This document shows positions 18,393-27,025 of a stretch of DNA of 64,000 nucleotides, in pieces. The notes below the pieces were generated by a model that searched no databases, was not told where the DNA came from, and was given only the letters and a program-made list of their open reading frames with translations. Position 1 is the first letter of the stretch, and every line of letters starts with the position of its first letter. Both the position numbers and the translations under genes were made by a program. Location: contig DATBYF010000096.1 of assembly GCA_036513895.1 (NCBI GenBank), forward strand, positions 1-64,000, read 5' to 3'. Source of the stretch: Palsa-147 sp036513895. Its GTDB lineage: Bacteria; Acidobacteriota; Terriglobia; Acidiferrales; UBA7541.

Positions 18393-19448
18393 TTACTTCG
18401 GCGGTTCGCCTGAGGGGAGCTTGCCTGCGGATTCAAGCACCTGCCGCGCAAGATAGTTCACGACGTGGGCTTCATCGCGCGCCGAGGTCAGATAGGCGAC
18501 GCGCAACAGCTGTTCCTTGCGATTGCGCAGAGTGTCGCGGATGGACTGCTGCACCTGAGGATCGGCGATCTCGCGCTGTCCCGCCGCTTCTTTTGCAATC
18601 AACTTCAGAATGACGTAGCCGCCCGAACGCACCGGTATGGGCCGGCTTACTTCTCCCGGCCGCAGCGAAAGCACCGCTTTCTTAAGCGCCGGGTCCGATT
18701 GATTGAACGAGGATTCGGCGTGGAAGCCGAGATCGCCGCCAGTCGAACTCGAAGTATCTTCCGAATAATCCATTGCGAGTTGCGAGAAATCCGCGCCGGC
18801 ATTCAGCTTCTGTTCGATGGAGGCCACTTTGCGCTGAGCGTCAATTTCGTTGGTGGCTTTGTCATTCTTGCGGTTGTGCACCGCGGGGTCGGGATGAGGC
18901 GTCACAACGATTTGCGCGATATGGAATTGCGGCTCCGGAACGTTGAACTGCGAGCGATTCTTCTGGTAGAAGTCCATCACGTCCTGATCGGTGATGGTGA
19001 TTTTTGCGACGACCTCGCGATTCAGCAGCTTTTGAATCGAAAGCTGACGGCGCAAATCGCCCTTGAGATCGTCCATCGTCAGGCCTGCGTCGCGCAATTT
19101 CTTTTGAAACTCGTCTTCGGTGTAAGGACTCTTCGATTCGGTGAACTTGTCCTCGACTTCGGCATCGCTGGCGATGAGATTCAGTTTGTTCGCGCGCTCC
19201 AGAAGGATTTGATTGTTGATGAGTTCGTCGAGGATGCTAAGCTTCAGGGAAAGCGCTTCCTCTTGCGAGGGCGTTTGAGCTTCAGCATTGACGCGGCTGC
19301 GGAAATACTTCTCCACTTCCGCCCGCTGGATATCATGGCCGTTAACGACAGCCCAGACGTCGGGTCCCGGAGGCGTTTCCTGCCGCCTGCACGAAAACAA
19401 GAGGGTGCACGCGAACAAGACGGCCACGATTGCCGTACTTCTCTTCAA
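18393..19448 (-). CDS. Parvulin-type peptidyl-prolyl isomerase, SurA/PrsA-like lipoprotein
   Basis: 351 residues. The leader STAIVAVLFACTLLFSC carries a lipobox, so it is a membrane-anchored periplasmic folding helper for exported and outer-membrane proteins. The N-terminal SurA-like helices (EEALSLKLSILDELINNQILLERA; the segment EDEFQKKLRDAGLTMDDLKGDL) precede one parvulin domain of about residues 185-300 with FHIAQIVVTPHPDP, AGADFSQLAMDYSEDTSSS, GGDLGF, and VSRPIPVRSGGYVILKLIAK. I chose TTG 19448 because GGAGG stands four bases upstream; another in-frame TTG at 19484 would overlap the rpmB stop. It is just behind rpmB on the same strand. Confidence 0.9.
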   Translation of the reverse strand: MKRSTAIVAVLFACTLLFSCRRQETPPGPDVWAVVNGHDIQRAEVEKYFRSRVNAEAQTPSQEEALSLKLSILDELINNQILLERANKLNLIASDAEVEDKFTESKSPYTEDEFQKKLRDAGLTMDDLKGDLRRQLSIQKLLNREVVAKITITDQDVMDFYQKNRSQFNVPEPQFHIAQIVVTPHPDPAVHNRKNDKATNEIDAQRKVASIEQKLNAGADFSQLAMDYSEDTSSSTGGDLGFHAESSFNQSDPALKKAVLSLRPGEVSRPIPVRSGGYVILKLIAKEAAGQREIADPQVQQSIRDTLRNRKEQLLRVAYLTSARDEAHVVNYLARQVLESAGKLPSGEPPK

Positions 19449-19480
19449 AATTCCTCCGAAGGTTGAGGGACGGGCTGGGA

Positions 19481-19672
19481 TCAAGCTGCTTTGACGACGC
19501 GGCCGGCTCGAATGCAGGCAGTGCAGACGCGGGCTTTTTTGTGCACGCCGTCAATAACCGTCTTCACGCGGCGGAGATTCGGATTCCACCGACGCCGTGT
19601 GACATTGTTTGCGTGGCTGATCGTGTTGCCAAAACTGGGCTTCTTGCCGCAAATTTCACATGCCATTGCCAT
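19481..19672 (-). CDS. rpmB: 50S ribosomal protein L28
   Basis: 63 residues, the usual length. L28 is a small protein of the large ribosomal subunit. CEICGKKPSFGNTISHANN and TRRRWNPNLRRVKTV are diagnostic. Two CxxC pairs (CEIC at the start, CTAC in ARVCTACIRAGRV) show it is the zinc-binding form. The start at 19672 has GGAG eight bases upstream on the coding strand. A parvulin lipoprotein gene follows at once. Confidence 0.97.
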   Translation of the reverse strand: MAMACEICGKKPSFGNTISHANNVTRRRWNPNLRRVKTVIDGVHKKARVCTACIRAGRVVKAA

Positions 19673-20054
19673 AGACGCTCCAACTCTAAAGTTTCGAAAA
19701 CGGACAAATTTTAATGCTAGCAGAGAACTCGTTCATCGGAAAGGGATTTACGGCGCTGTTCGTGGGACGAGGCTGAGTTTAGTGCTTTAATTGGCCTAGT
19801 CGTGGATAACCGCCTCAATCGGCGGGCATACTGAACTAATACATCCGAAACGCTATGCGAGAGTCGCTTCCGCCATAAGAGAGTAAGTTCCTAGCAATGG
19901 CGGCCGATTGAACCCAAAGGCGCCATGCTAATCATCTAATTCAAGCATCGACAGGGATAGAATTAGAAATCACTCCGAATCACAACTGGGTAACTATCTG
20001 ACGCGACGCGCTGCAGATCAGGGTAACACACGCCTTCTAGGCGTTTTTGCTACG
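19673..20054. other. Intergenic region between rpmB and the AI-2E-type permease
   Basis: No gene is seen in these 382 bases. They must hold the promoters of rpmB (minus) and of the permease (plus). An inverted repeat with perfect 8-base arms (TCTAATTC 19935-19942, GAATTAGA 19960-19967, 17 bases between) could be an operator or a leader hairpin. The permease frame stays open back to 19932 but offers no ATG, GTG or TTG there. Confidence 0.5.
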
Positions 20055-21827
20055 GTGGTGGTTATCGCTACGCTTTATTTTGGGCGTATCGTTTTCATTC
20101 CGTTGGCCTTAGCTTTGCTTTTCTCGCTGATTTTGGCACCGGTCGTGTCTTTCCTCGAACGACTTAGACTGCCTCGCGTGCTGGCGATATCCGTCGTCAT
20201 GCTCGCTCTTGTCAGCTTAATGGGGTTTGTGACCTGGGAAACGTCTCAACAATTCTCCAGGTTGAGCGATCAACTGCCCGACTATGAAAAAGCGCTCGAA
20301 GAGAAGATCGACTCAGTAAAAACCTCGGGACCGCAAGGGTTCCATAAGGCTTCAGATGCTTTAAAGGAACTCGAGAAGGAAATTTCAGCTACCCCCGATC
20401 AGCGTGGCACAACTGAGACGAAAAGATCTCCTGCTCTGGGTTCCACTCCAGCCCGACCGCTGTCCGTCGAAGTTGTGCCTCCTGCCAATCCGCTTGAATC
20501 TTTCGTCACCTTGCTTGGCCCATTGGCGACCGCTGGAATCGTCCTGGTATTCACCATTTTTATTCTCGTGGGCCGCGAAGATCTTCGCAATCGTTTGATA
20601 CGTCTCGCGGGAGACGGCCGGCTGAATCTTATGACACAAGCGCTGGATGAGGCGGCACAGCGAATCAATCGTTATTTGTTCTTACAATTCGTTGTGAATT
20701 CACTCTACGGTGTTGTAATTGCCGGGGCATTGCACCTTGTCGGTATTCCGAATGCCGCGCTATGGGGAGTGAGCGCCGCCGTCCTTCGATTCTTACCATA
20801 TGTCGGAGCGCCGCTCGCAGCCTTGATGCCCATCGCGTTGTCATTGGCGGTGTTCCCTGGCTGGACTCATGCACTTGTGACTGCTGGAATTTTCCTGGTA
20901 TTGGAGATCACGGTGGCGAATCTCGTCGAGCCTCTTCTTTATGGCGCACATGTGGGTCTCTCTCCGCTGGCCATACTTGTGGCGGCTGTGTTTTGGACGT
21001 TAATTTGGGGTTTCCCAGGACTTCTATTGTCCACGCCACTGACGGTCTGCCTTGTGGTGATGGGGCGTTACGTCCCCAGCTTGAGCTTTCTGAATGTTCT
21101 TTTGGGAGACGAACCTGTTCTGGAACCGCACGCGCACTATTATCAACGGCTATTGGCCGGTGATCAAAACGAAGCTAGGCAAGTATTGGAAGCCTACCTT
21201 AAAGACAAAACTTTGGAGGAACTCTACGGTTCGGTTGTGATTCCAGCGCTCGGTCTAGCGGAACATGACCGCCATCGCGGTGAATTGGACGAGGATACGC
21301 AGAATCTTGTGTATCAAGGCACTCGCGAAATCGTCGAGGAGTTGGGCGAGCCGCAATCCGCCGAGTTACAGCAAGAATTACACGAAATTTCGCCCGATCT
21401 CACCGGAGCGAAAAAAGGAGGACCAGAAGGAGTGGAAGTGCTTTGCATTCCGGCGAGAGATGCTGCGGATGATGTGGTGGCGTCGTTGCTTTGTCAGCTT
21501 CTAGAACGCCACGGAATCGCTGCGCAGAGCCTGCCCATAGCTGCCGCCGCCGAGATGTTGTCGCAAGTGACGATACTAAAGCCGAGAGTCGTATGTATTT
21601 CTGCGCTTCCGCCTTTTGCCGTAAAACACACCCGAGCGTTGTATGCAAGATTGAGGTCCCAATCGCCGAATCTGCAGATCATTGTGTGTTTGTGGCAGTT
21701 CGAGGGAAATCCTAAAGAAATAGCAATTCGTCTGAGATTAGCTGAGGGCGACGGATTTTTCACGACTCTGCCTCAAGTGCTAGCGAATATTGATTCGCAA
21801 GCTCATGTGACTGCTCCGACAGTTTGA
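20055..21827 (+). CDS. AI-2E family (PerM/UPF0118) permease with C-terminal B12-binding-like module
   Basis: 590 residues. Residues 1-355 are the eight-helix AI-2E/PerM permease: TLYFGRIVFIPLALALLFSLILAPVVSFLERL at the start, LVFTIFILVGREDLRNRLIRLAGD, QALDEAAQRINRYLFLQFVVN, and late helices with GFPGLLLSTPLTVCLVVMGRYVP. From residue 367, LLAGDQNEARQVLEAYLKDKTLEELYGSVVIPAL resembles the helical cap found before B12-binding domains, and residues about 458-590 alternate strands and helices (VEVLCIPARDAADDVVASLLCQLL, PRVVCISALPPFA, LQIIVCLWQF) like the following Rossmann domain, but the DxHxxG cobalamin-ligand motif is missing. GTG 20055 lacks a clear ribosome site; the true start may be an unusual codon a little upstream. 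The transported compound is unknown. Confidence 0.85.
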   Translation: MVVIATLYFGRIVFIPLALALLFSLILAPVVSFLERLRLPRVLAISVVMLALVSLMGFVTWETSQQFSRLSDQLPDYEKALEEKIDSVKTSGPQGFHKASDALKELEKEISATPDQRGTTETKRSPALGSTPARPLSVEVVPPANPLESFVTLLGPLATAGIVLVFTIFILVGREDLRNRLIRLAGDGRLNLMTQALDEAAQRINRYLFLQFVVNSLYGVVIAGALHLVGIPNAALWGVSAAVLRFLPYVGAPLAALMPIALSLAVFPGWTHALVTAGIFLVLEITVANLVEPLLYGAHVGLSPLAILVAAVFWTLIWGFPGLLLSTPLTVCLVVMGRYVPSLSFLNVLLGDEPVLEPHAHYYQRLLAGDQNEARQVLEAYLKDKTLEELYGSVVIPALGLAEHDRHRGELDEDTQNLVYQGTREIVEELGEPQSAELQQELHEISPDLTGAKKGGPEGVEVLCIPARDAADDVVASLLCQLLERHGIAAQSLPIAAAAEMLSQVTILKPRVVCISALPPFAVKHTRALYARLRSQSPNLQIIVCLWQFEGNPKEIAIRLRLAEGDGFFTTLPQVLANIDSQAHVTAPTV

Positions 21828-21899
21828 CATTACGGAGCCTGCAGAGGTCAGGCTCGATCACTTCGGGGGGCAATCTCATGCAATTGTGACGCGATACCT

Positions 21900-21927
21900 G
21901 ATTACGCGAGCAGAAATCGCGGTAATC
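21900..21927. repeat. Imperfect inverted repeat upstream of katE
   Basis: GATTACGCGA at 21900-21909 mirrors TCGCGGTAATC at 21917-21927, with one unpaired base in the right arm. It may be an operator or hairpin in the katE leader. Confidence 0.4.
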
Positions 21928-21948
21928 AACCTTCTACAGCTTTACTTG

Positions 21949-21974
21949 ATAGTTCCTACCTGCTTGTGCCGATG
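21949..21974 (+). promoter_or_regulatory. Possible OxyR-type site upstream of katE
   Basis: ATAGTTCCTACCTGC at 21949-21963 fits the half-operator pattern ATAGnTnnnAnCTAT except in the last two bases, and GATG follows with the same seven-base step at 21971. It shares the octamer ATAGTTCC with the oxyR upstream region at 26980. Weak but suggestive. Confidence 0.3.
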
Positions 21975-22099
21975 GCGCGCAGTTCCTAGAAAGCGTTAAT
22001 TGAACATGGGCGCTCGTGCCCGTTGGAAGTTGCGCAGGTGCGGTCGGCCCCGTTTATATTCGACTTCTGAAATATATTCCCGACAAGGAAAACCTAATC

Positions 22100-24199
22100 A
22101 TGAAGCGTCAGAAAGCACGAAAAGCGAAAGCAACAGAACTCGAAATCAAGCAAATCAAGGTACCGGGCGGTGAAACGCATCAGCAGGCGGGACCGAGTGA
22201 ACTTCCCATTACAACGAACCAAGGTCTGCCGATATCCGATAACCAGAACTCGCTGCGCGCTGGGACTCGCGGGCCGACTGTTCTGGAAGATTTCATACTG
22301 CGTGAGAAAATCACACATTTCGATCACGAGCGGACGCCAGAACGCATCGTCCATGCCCGGGGCGCTGGCGCGCACGGATATTTTCAGCCCTATCGCTCGA
22401 TGAAGAAATTCACCAAGGCTGCGTTTCTGTCAGATCCGGCGGTTAAGACTCCGGTCTTTGTCAGGTTTTCCACGGTGGCCGGAGAGCGCGGTTCAACCGA
22501 CCTAGCGCGCGACGTCAGAGGTTTTGCAGTCAAGTTTTATACGTCCGAAGGCAATTTTGATTTGGTTGGAAATAACATTCCGGTATTTTTTATTCAAGAC
22601 GCGATGAAGTTTCCCGATTTGATTCACTCGGTGAAGATAGAGCCGGATCGAGGATTTCCTCAGGCGGCCTCGGCGCACGACACGTTCTGGGATTTCATTT
22701 CGTTGATGCCCGAATCCATGCACATGATCATGTGGGTGATGTCCGACCGGGCCATACCGCGATCCTTCAGAATGATGGAGGGATTCGGCATTCACACTTT
22801 CCGCCTGGTCAACGAGGCCGGGAAGACCCAATTTGTGAAATTCCACTGGCGGCCAAAATTGGGGACGAGTTCTGTGTTGTGGGACGAAGCCGTAAAGATC
22901 AGCGGTGCTGATGCGGATTTTCACCGGCGCGATTTGTGGGAGGCGATTGAAAGCGGAGATTTTCCAGAGTACGAACTCGGGTTCCAGATTTTCGACGAAG
23001 AATTTGCCGATCGTTTTGAATTTGATGTTCTTGACGCGACGAAAATTATTCCTGAGGAGATTGTCCCGCTACAGATGGTCGGCAAGATGGTACTCGATCG
23101 GAATCCGGACAATTTCTTCGCCGAGACAGAGCAAGTTGCATTCTGCCCGAGCCATCTGGTTCCTGGACTCGATTTCTCAGAAGACCCGTTGCTGCAGGGC
23201 AGACTCTTTTCTTATCTCGACACGCAATTAAGCCGGTTGGGCGGGCCAAATTTTCATCAACTTCCAGTGAATGCCCCGAAGTGTCCTTTCCATAATCTGC
23301 AACGCGATGGAATTCACCAAATGAGCCTGCAGAAAGGCCGAGTCGCCTATGAGCCGAATTCTCTTTCGCCCGATGCTCCGCGGGAATCGGTGGTCCGCGG
23401 CTTTACATCGTCCGCGAGGCAAGTCGAGGGCATCACTGCTCGTGTGCGTTCCGAATCATTTTCCGACCACTATTCGCAAGCTCGATTGTTTTATCGGTCC
23501 ATCACGGCGCCAGAGCAAAAACATCTCGCGAATGCTCTGACGTTTGAACTCGGAAAAGTGGAAATTGAAGCGATTCGGCTCAGAATGTTGGGCCATCTGC
23601 AATTGATTGACAAGAATTTGGCGGACGCGGTGATCGGCGCGCTGGGCGCTGAAGGAAAAGCCGACAAAATCACGCCGGCCAAAGCTCCGGTGGACCTTAA
23701 ACCGAGCCCTGCGTTGCGGCTGGTTGGAAAATACAAGCCGACATTAGCTGGTCGGAAGATTGGGATATTACTTGGTGCCGGATTCGACGCCAATATCAGA
23801 AAGCAGCTCGTGTCGCAAATCGAAGCTGAAGGCGCGAAGGCGGCGAATGTCACGTCCAAGATTCAAGGCGAACTTGATTCGAGCGGCCAGTTGACGCCTG
23901 GAGATATGGCATTGCGAGCCTCACCATCGGTTTTATTCGACGCAGTCGTCATATTGGCGGGACCCGACGGCGACAAGAAACTGGCGAGCGATCCCAACGC
24001 GCTTAGCTTTTTGATGGACGCCAAGCGTCATTGTAAGGCCGTTGGATTTGCGGGTATCCCGTTATTGGCAAAGATGGCTGGAGTGACGGAAAAAGCGGAA
24101 CAGGCGGGCATCGTAGACTTAACCAGCAAAGGCGGCGTCGCAGAATTTATCGCCTCGGCCCGAACGGGACGATTCTGGGAAAGAGAGGTGGAGAAATAG
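22100..24199 (+). CDS. katE: Large-subunit monofunctional catalase (HPII type)
   Basis: 699 residues; decomposes hydrogen peroxide with haem. The catalytic histidine is His85 in IVHARGAGAHGYF, with FSTVAGERGSTD after it and the distal asparagine in VGNNIPVFF (158/159). The haem-ligand tyrosine is Tyr372 in RLFSYLDTQLSRLGGPNF. The chain extends about 200 residues beyond a small catalase and ends in a flavodoxin/DJ-1-like domain (GRKIGILLGAGFDANI, VLFDAVVILAGPDGD, HCKAVGFAGIPLL), as in clade 2 catalases. ATG 22100 has AAGGAA at 22085-22090; an earlier in-frame start at 22016 gives an atypical leader. It stands close to katG and oxyR and probably belongs to the same peroxide response. Confidence 0.96.
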   Translation: MKRQKARKAKATELEIKQIKVPGGETHQQAGPSELPITTNQGLPISDNQNSLRAGTRGPTVLEDFILREKITHFDHERTPERIVHARGAGAHGYFQPYRSMKKFTKAAFLSDPAVKTPVFVRFSTVAGERGSTDLARDVRGFAVKFYTSEGNFDLVGNNIPVFFIQDAMKFPDLIHSVKIEPDRGFPQAASAHDTFWDFISLMPESMHMIMWVMSDRAIPRSFRMMEGFGIHTFRLVNEAGKTQFVKFHWRPKLGTSSVLWDEAVKISGADADFHRRDLWEAIESGDFPEYELGFQIFDEEFADRFEFDVLDATKIIPEEIVPLQMVGKMVLDRNPDNFFAETEQVAFCPSHLVPGLDFSEDPLLQGRLFSYLDTQLSRLGGPNFHQLPVNAPKCPFHNLQRDGIHQMSLQKGRVAYEPNSLSPDAPRESVVRGFTSSARQVEGITARVRSESFSDHYSQARLFYRSITAPEQKHLANALTFELGKVEIEAIRLRMLGHLQLIDKNLADAVIGALGAEGKADKITPAKAPVDLKPSPALRLVGKYKPTLAGRKIGILLGAGFDANIRKQLVSQIEAEGAKAANVTSKIQGELDSSGQLTPGDMALRASPSVLFDAVVILAGPDGDKKLASDPNALSFLMDAKRHCKAVGFAGIPLLAKMAGVTEKAEQAGIVDLTSKGGVAEFIASARTGRFWEREVEK

Positions 24200-24454
24200 C
24201 ATTATCAGCCGATAAGAACGAACATGGATTGCTCGCGGGATAACGGGAATCCGTTGATCTAGCCGCCGCTCGCCCGCCCGCCAGCATTATCAACCTTGAT
24301 TTCTGGTTTTCGCGATTGCCGATCTCCGTTCGTGCGGCTTTCGGAAAAATGCGCAATTGTTCGTTTCGCTAGTCCCCGAGGCAGCTCTCCTAATGTTTTT
24401 CGCGCTGCTCTTTCCTGCTTTGCACTCGTACGCTGCCTCGCATTCTTTCGGAGT

Positions 24455-24482
24455 TTGCGTACGCCTACGAATGCTCTAAAAT
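24455..24482 (+). promoter_or_regulatory. Promoter of tRNA-Ala
   Basis: TTGCGT at 24455-24460 and TAAAAT at 24477-24482 are separated by 16 bases, and the tRNA begins 19 bases behind the -10 box. The remaining stretch from katE (24200-24454) shows no gene. Confidence 0.6.
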
Positions 24483-24501
24483 CAGTATTAGTTTTCACTG
24501 T

Positions 24502-24577
24502 GGGCGTGTAGCTCAGCTGGGAGAGCACCTGCTTTGCAAGCAGGGGGTCGCCGGTTCGATCCCGGCCACGTCCACCA
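24502..24577 (+). tRNA. tRNA-Ala (anticodon TGC)
   Basis: All parts of a 76-base tRNA are present. The acceptor stem GGGCGTG pairs with CACGTCC and contains the G3-U70 wobble pair that identifies alanine tRNAs. The D arm is GCTC-AGCTGGGA-GAGC, the anticodon arm CCTGC-TTTGCAA-GCAGG with anticodon TGC, the variable loop GGGTC, and the T arm GCCGG-TTCGATC-CCGGC. The CCA end is encoded. It is a single gene and not next to rRNA genes here. Confidence 0.98.
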
Positions 24578-24608
24578 AATTTCTAATCGCAAACATTTGG
24601 AACCGTGA

Positions 24609-24634
24609 TGCGCGTCGCTGGGCGCCGACGCGCA
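24609..24634. terminator. Strong hairpin between tRNA-Ala and the end of katG
   Basis: TGCGCGTCG at 24609-24617 and CGACGCGCA at 24626-24634 form a perfect 9-base stem with an 8-base loop. It lies between two converging transcripts, where a two-way terminator is expected, but there is no T-run, so the role is inferred from place and stability. Confidence 0.5.
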
Positions 24635-24678
24635 CGAGTGCCACCAAGAACGTGATACTTCTCGTCCGGGCAAATTTG

Positions 24679-26886
24679 CTAAGCAGCGGCGGCGGTTCGG
24701 GACGGAACTAGATCAAAGCGATCAAGGTTCATCACTTTGGTCCAGGCTGCGATGAAGTCCTGGACGAATTTCTTGTGCGCGTCCGAACTTCCGTAGACCT
24801 CCGATAGCGCCCGGAGCTGAGCGTTCGAACCGAAGATGAGATCGGCTCGCGTTGCCGTCCATCGGACTTCGCCCGTTTTGCGGTCGCGTCCCTCAAACGT
24901 ATCGTTCGCATCCGAGGTCGCCTTCCACACCGTACGCATATCGAGCAGGTTGACGAAGAAGTCGTTGGTCAACGCCTCCGGCCTCTTGGTGAATACTCCG
25001 AACTTGGTTTGCCCAAAGTTGGTGTTCAGCGTACGCATGCCGCCAACGAGCACGGTCAGCTCAGGCGCGGTCAGCGTGAGCAGCTGCGCCTTGTCAAGCA
25101 ATTCCACTTCTGCGGTGCCGTCAGCTCTTCCGCTGGAGTATGAGCGAAATCCGTCCGTGGCCGGTTCGAGCACCCCGAAAGATTCCACGTCTGTCTGCTC
25201 CTGCGAAGCGTCCATGCGGCCTGGATTGAAGGGAACGGTCACGGTGATACCCGCATTCTTAGCGGCCTGCTCAACGCCTGCGCAGCCCGCCAGGACGATC
25301 AAGTCCGCCAGTGAGATTTTCTTACCGCCGGTCTGCGAGGCGTTGAACTCACTCTGTATCTTTTCGAGCGCCTTTAGGACTTTCTGAAGCTGCTGGGGCT
25401 GATTGACCTTCCAGTCTTTTTGTGGAGCAAGCCGAATACGCGCGCCGTTTGCACCGCCTCGTTTGTCGGAGCCGCGGAAGGTGCACGCCGAGGCCCAAGC
25501 GGTGGTAACCAACTGCGAGACCGTCAGCCCAGAGGCAATAATTTTTGCTTTCAGGGCCGCGATATCCTGGTCATCGACCAATACGTGATTTACGGGTGGG
25601 ACGGGGTCCTGCCAGAGAAGTTCTTCCTTGGGAACCTCAGGACCAAGGTAACGCGCACGGGGACCCATGTCGCGATGCGTCAGCTTGAACCATGCGCGAG
25701 CAAAAGCGTCCGCAAACTCTTGCGGGTTCTCGTAGAAGCGTCTCGCGATCTTTTCGTAGATAGGATCGAACCGCAAAGAGAGATCGGTGGTTAGCATCGC
25801 GGGTGCGCGACGCTTTGAGGGATTGTGGGCGTCCGGTACCGTATCTGCCCCTGAATTACCTATCGGCTTCCACTGGTGTGCGCCGCCCGGACTCTTCGTC
25901 AGTTCCCATTCGTACTTGAACAGGTGCTCGAAAAAGTCGTTACTCCATTTTGTCGGCGTGCTAGTCCACGTGACTTCAAGGCCGCTGGTGATAGCGTCGC
26001 CTGCGATGCCGGTCGAGTAGGCGCTTGTCCAGCCAAGGCCCTGTTCTTCAATCGCGGTGCCTTCCGGTTCTTTGCCTAGGTGGGTGCCGGGCCCGGCTCC
26101 GTGGGTCTTGCCGAAAGTGTGACCGCCGGCAATCAAAGCGACGGTTTCTTCATCATTCATCGCCATCCGCGCGAAGGTCTCACGAATATCCTTGGCTGCC
26201 CTGACCGGATCGGGAACGCCTTCCGGGCCTTCGGGATTGACATAAATGAGGCCCATGGTGGTGGCGCCGAATGGACGCGCGAGGTCGCGCTCACCCGAAT
26301 AGCGTTTGTCCGTTCCCATCCAAGTGGTCTCATGCCCCCAGTTGACGTCAAAATCGGGTTCCCATACGTCGGCACGTCCGCCGGCGAAACCGAACGTTTT
26401 GAAGCCCATGGTTTCGAGGGCGACATTGCCGGCGAGGATCATCAGATCAGCCCAGGAAATCTTTTTGCCGTACTTCTGCTTAATCGGCCACAGCAGGCGC
26501 CGCGCTCGATCGAGGTTTACGTTGTCAGGCCAGCTGTTAAGCGGTGCGAAACGCTGCTGGCCTCTGCCCCCGCCGCCGCGACCGTCAAAGGTTCGGTAAG
26601 TGCCGGCGCTGTGCCACGCCATGCGAATGAATAGCGGACCGTAGTGGCCGAAGTCCGCAGGCCACCAGTCCTGCGAGTCGGTCATCAACGCCGCGAGATC
26701 CTTCTTCAAGGCGTCGTAGTTGAGGCTCTTGAATTCCTCTGCGTAGCTGAAGTTTTTCTCCATGGGTTCGGACAGCGATGAGTGCTGATGTAGCAGATTC
26801 AAGTTCAAGTGGTTCGGCCACCAATCGCGATTCGTCCTGCTGGGGCTGCCGCCATGAGGGAACGGGCACTTCGCTTCGACTGACAT
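24679..26886 (-). CDS. katG: Catalase-peroxidase
   Basis: 735 residues; a haem enzyme with both catalase and broad peroxidase activity. The distal site Arg88-Trp91-His92 is in IRMAWHSAGTYR, and the proximal His256 is in AGGHTFGKTHGAGP. The Trp-Tyr-Met adduct needed for catalase activity is complete: Trp91, Tyr215 in MGLIYVNPEGP and Met241 in FARMAMNDEE. The C-terminal half is the inactive duplicate of the peroxidase domain (SVSQLVTTAWASAC-type region, FGVFTKRPEALTNDFFVNLLDM, ASDAHKKF-like end). The start has AAAGGAGAGA upstream. It is divergent from oxyR across 137 bases containing putative OxyR sites. Confidence 0.98.
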   Translation of the reverse strand: MSVEAKCPFPHGGSPSRTNRDWWPNHLNLNLLHQHSSLSEPMEKNFSYAEEFKSLNYDALKKDLAALMTDSQDWWPADFGHYGPLFIRMAWHSAGTYRTFDGRGGGGRGQQRFAPLNSWPDNVNLDRARRLLWPIKQKYGKKISWADLMILAGNVALETMGFKTFGFAGGRADVWEPDFDVNWGHETTWMGTDKRYSGERDLARPFGATTMGLIYVNPEGPEGVPDPVRAAKDIRETFARMAMNDEETVALIAGGHTFGKTHGAGPGTHLGKEPEGTAIEEQGLGWTSAYSTGIAGDAITSGLEVTWTSTPTKWSNDFFEHLFKYEWELTKSPGGAHQWKPIGNSGADTVPDAHNPSKRRAPAMLTTDLSLRFDPIYEKIARRFYENPQEFADAFARAWFKLTHRDMGPRARYLGPEVPKEELLWQDPVPPVNHVLVDDQDIAALKAKIIASGLTVSQLVTTAWASACTFRGSDKRGGANGARIRLAPQKDWKVNQPQQLQKVLKALEKIQSEFNASQTGGKKISLADLIVLAGCAGVEQAAKNAGITVTVPFNPGRMDASQEQTDVESFGVLEPATDGFRSYSSGRADGTAEVELLDKAQLLTLTAPELTVLVGGMRTLNTNFGQTKFGVFTKRPEALTNDFFVNLLDMRTVWKATSDANDTFEGRDRKTGEVRWTATRADLIFGSNAQLRALSEVYGSSDAHKKFVQDFIAAWTKVMNLDRFDLVPSRTAAAA

Positions 26887-26979
26887 GGTTCTCTCCTTTC
26901 AATTCTTCGAAGCTACAAACGAGATCGTTGAAATCCGTGCATCGAACTTGACGAATTTAAAGTATCATCAGGAAGAGAG

Positions 26980-27025
26980 ATAGTTCCAATATATAAATCC
27001 CATCATAGGTATAGGCATACGCTAT
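26980..27025 (+). promoter_or_regulatory. Putative OxyR operator between katG and oxyR
   Basis: ATAG-N7-ATAT at 26980-26994 and a perfect ATAG-N7-CTAT at 27011-27025 match the tetranucleotide steps of the OxyR consensus; the second overlaps the oxyR start codon at 27024. The spacing between the two pairs (31 instead of 22 bases) is not that of the E. coli consensus. Confidence 0.5.

Noticed and set aside
18465..19466. Long plus-strand frame opposite the parvulin gene.
   Set aside because: Shadow of the strongly supported parvulin lipoprotein on the minus strand; no ribosome site.
26060..26180. Apparent loss of the adduct methionine in KatG (EEQGLGW instead of an EQMGLGW-like segment).
   Set aside because: Counting from Tyr215 the adduct Met is Met241 in FARMAMNDEE, 26 residues on, as in Burkholderia KatG; it is present. 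The GLGW segment is not the adduct site.
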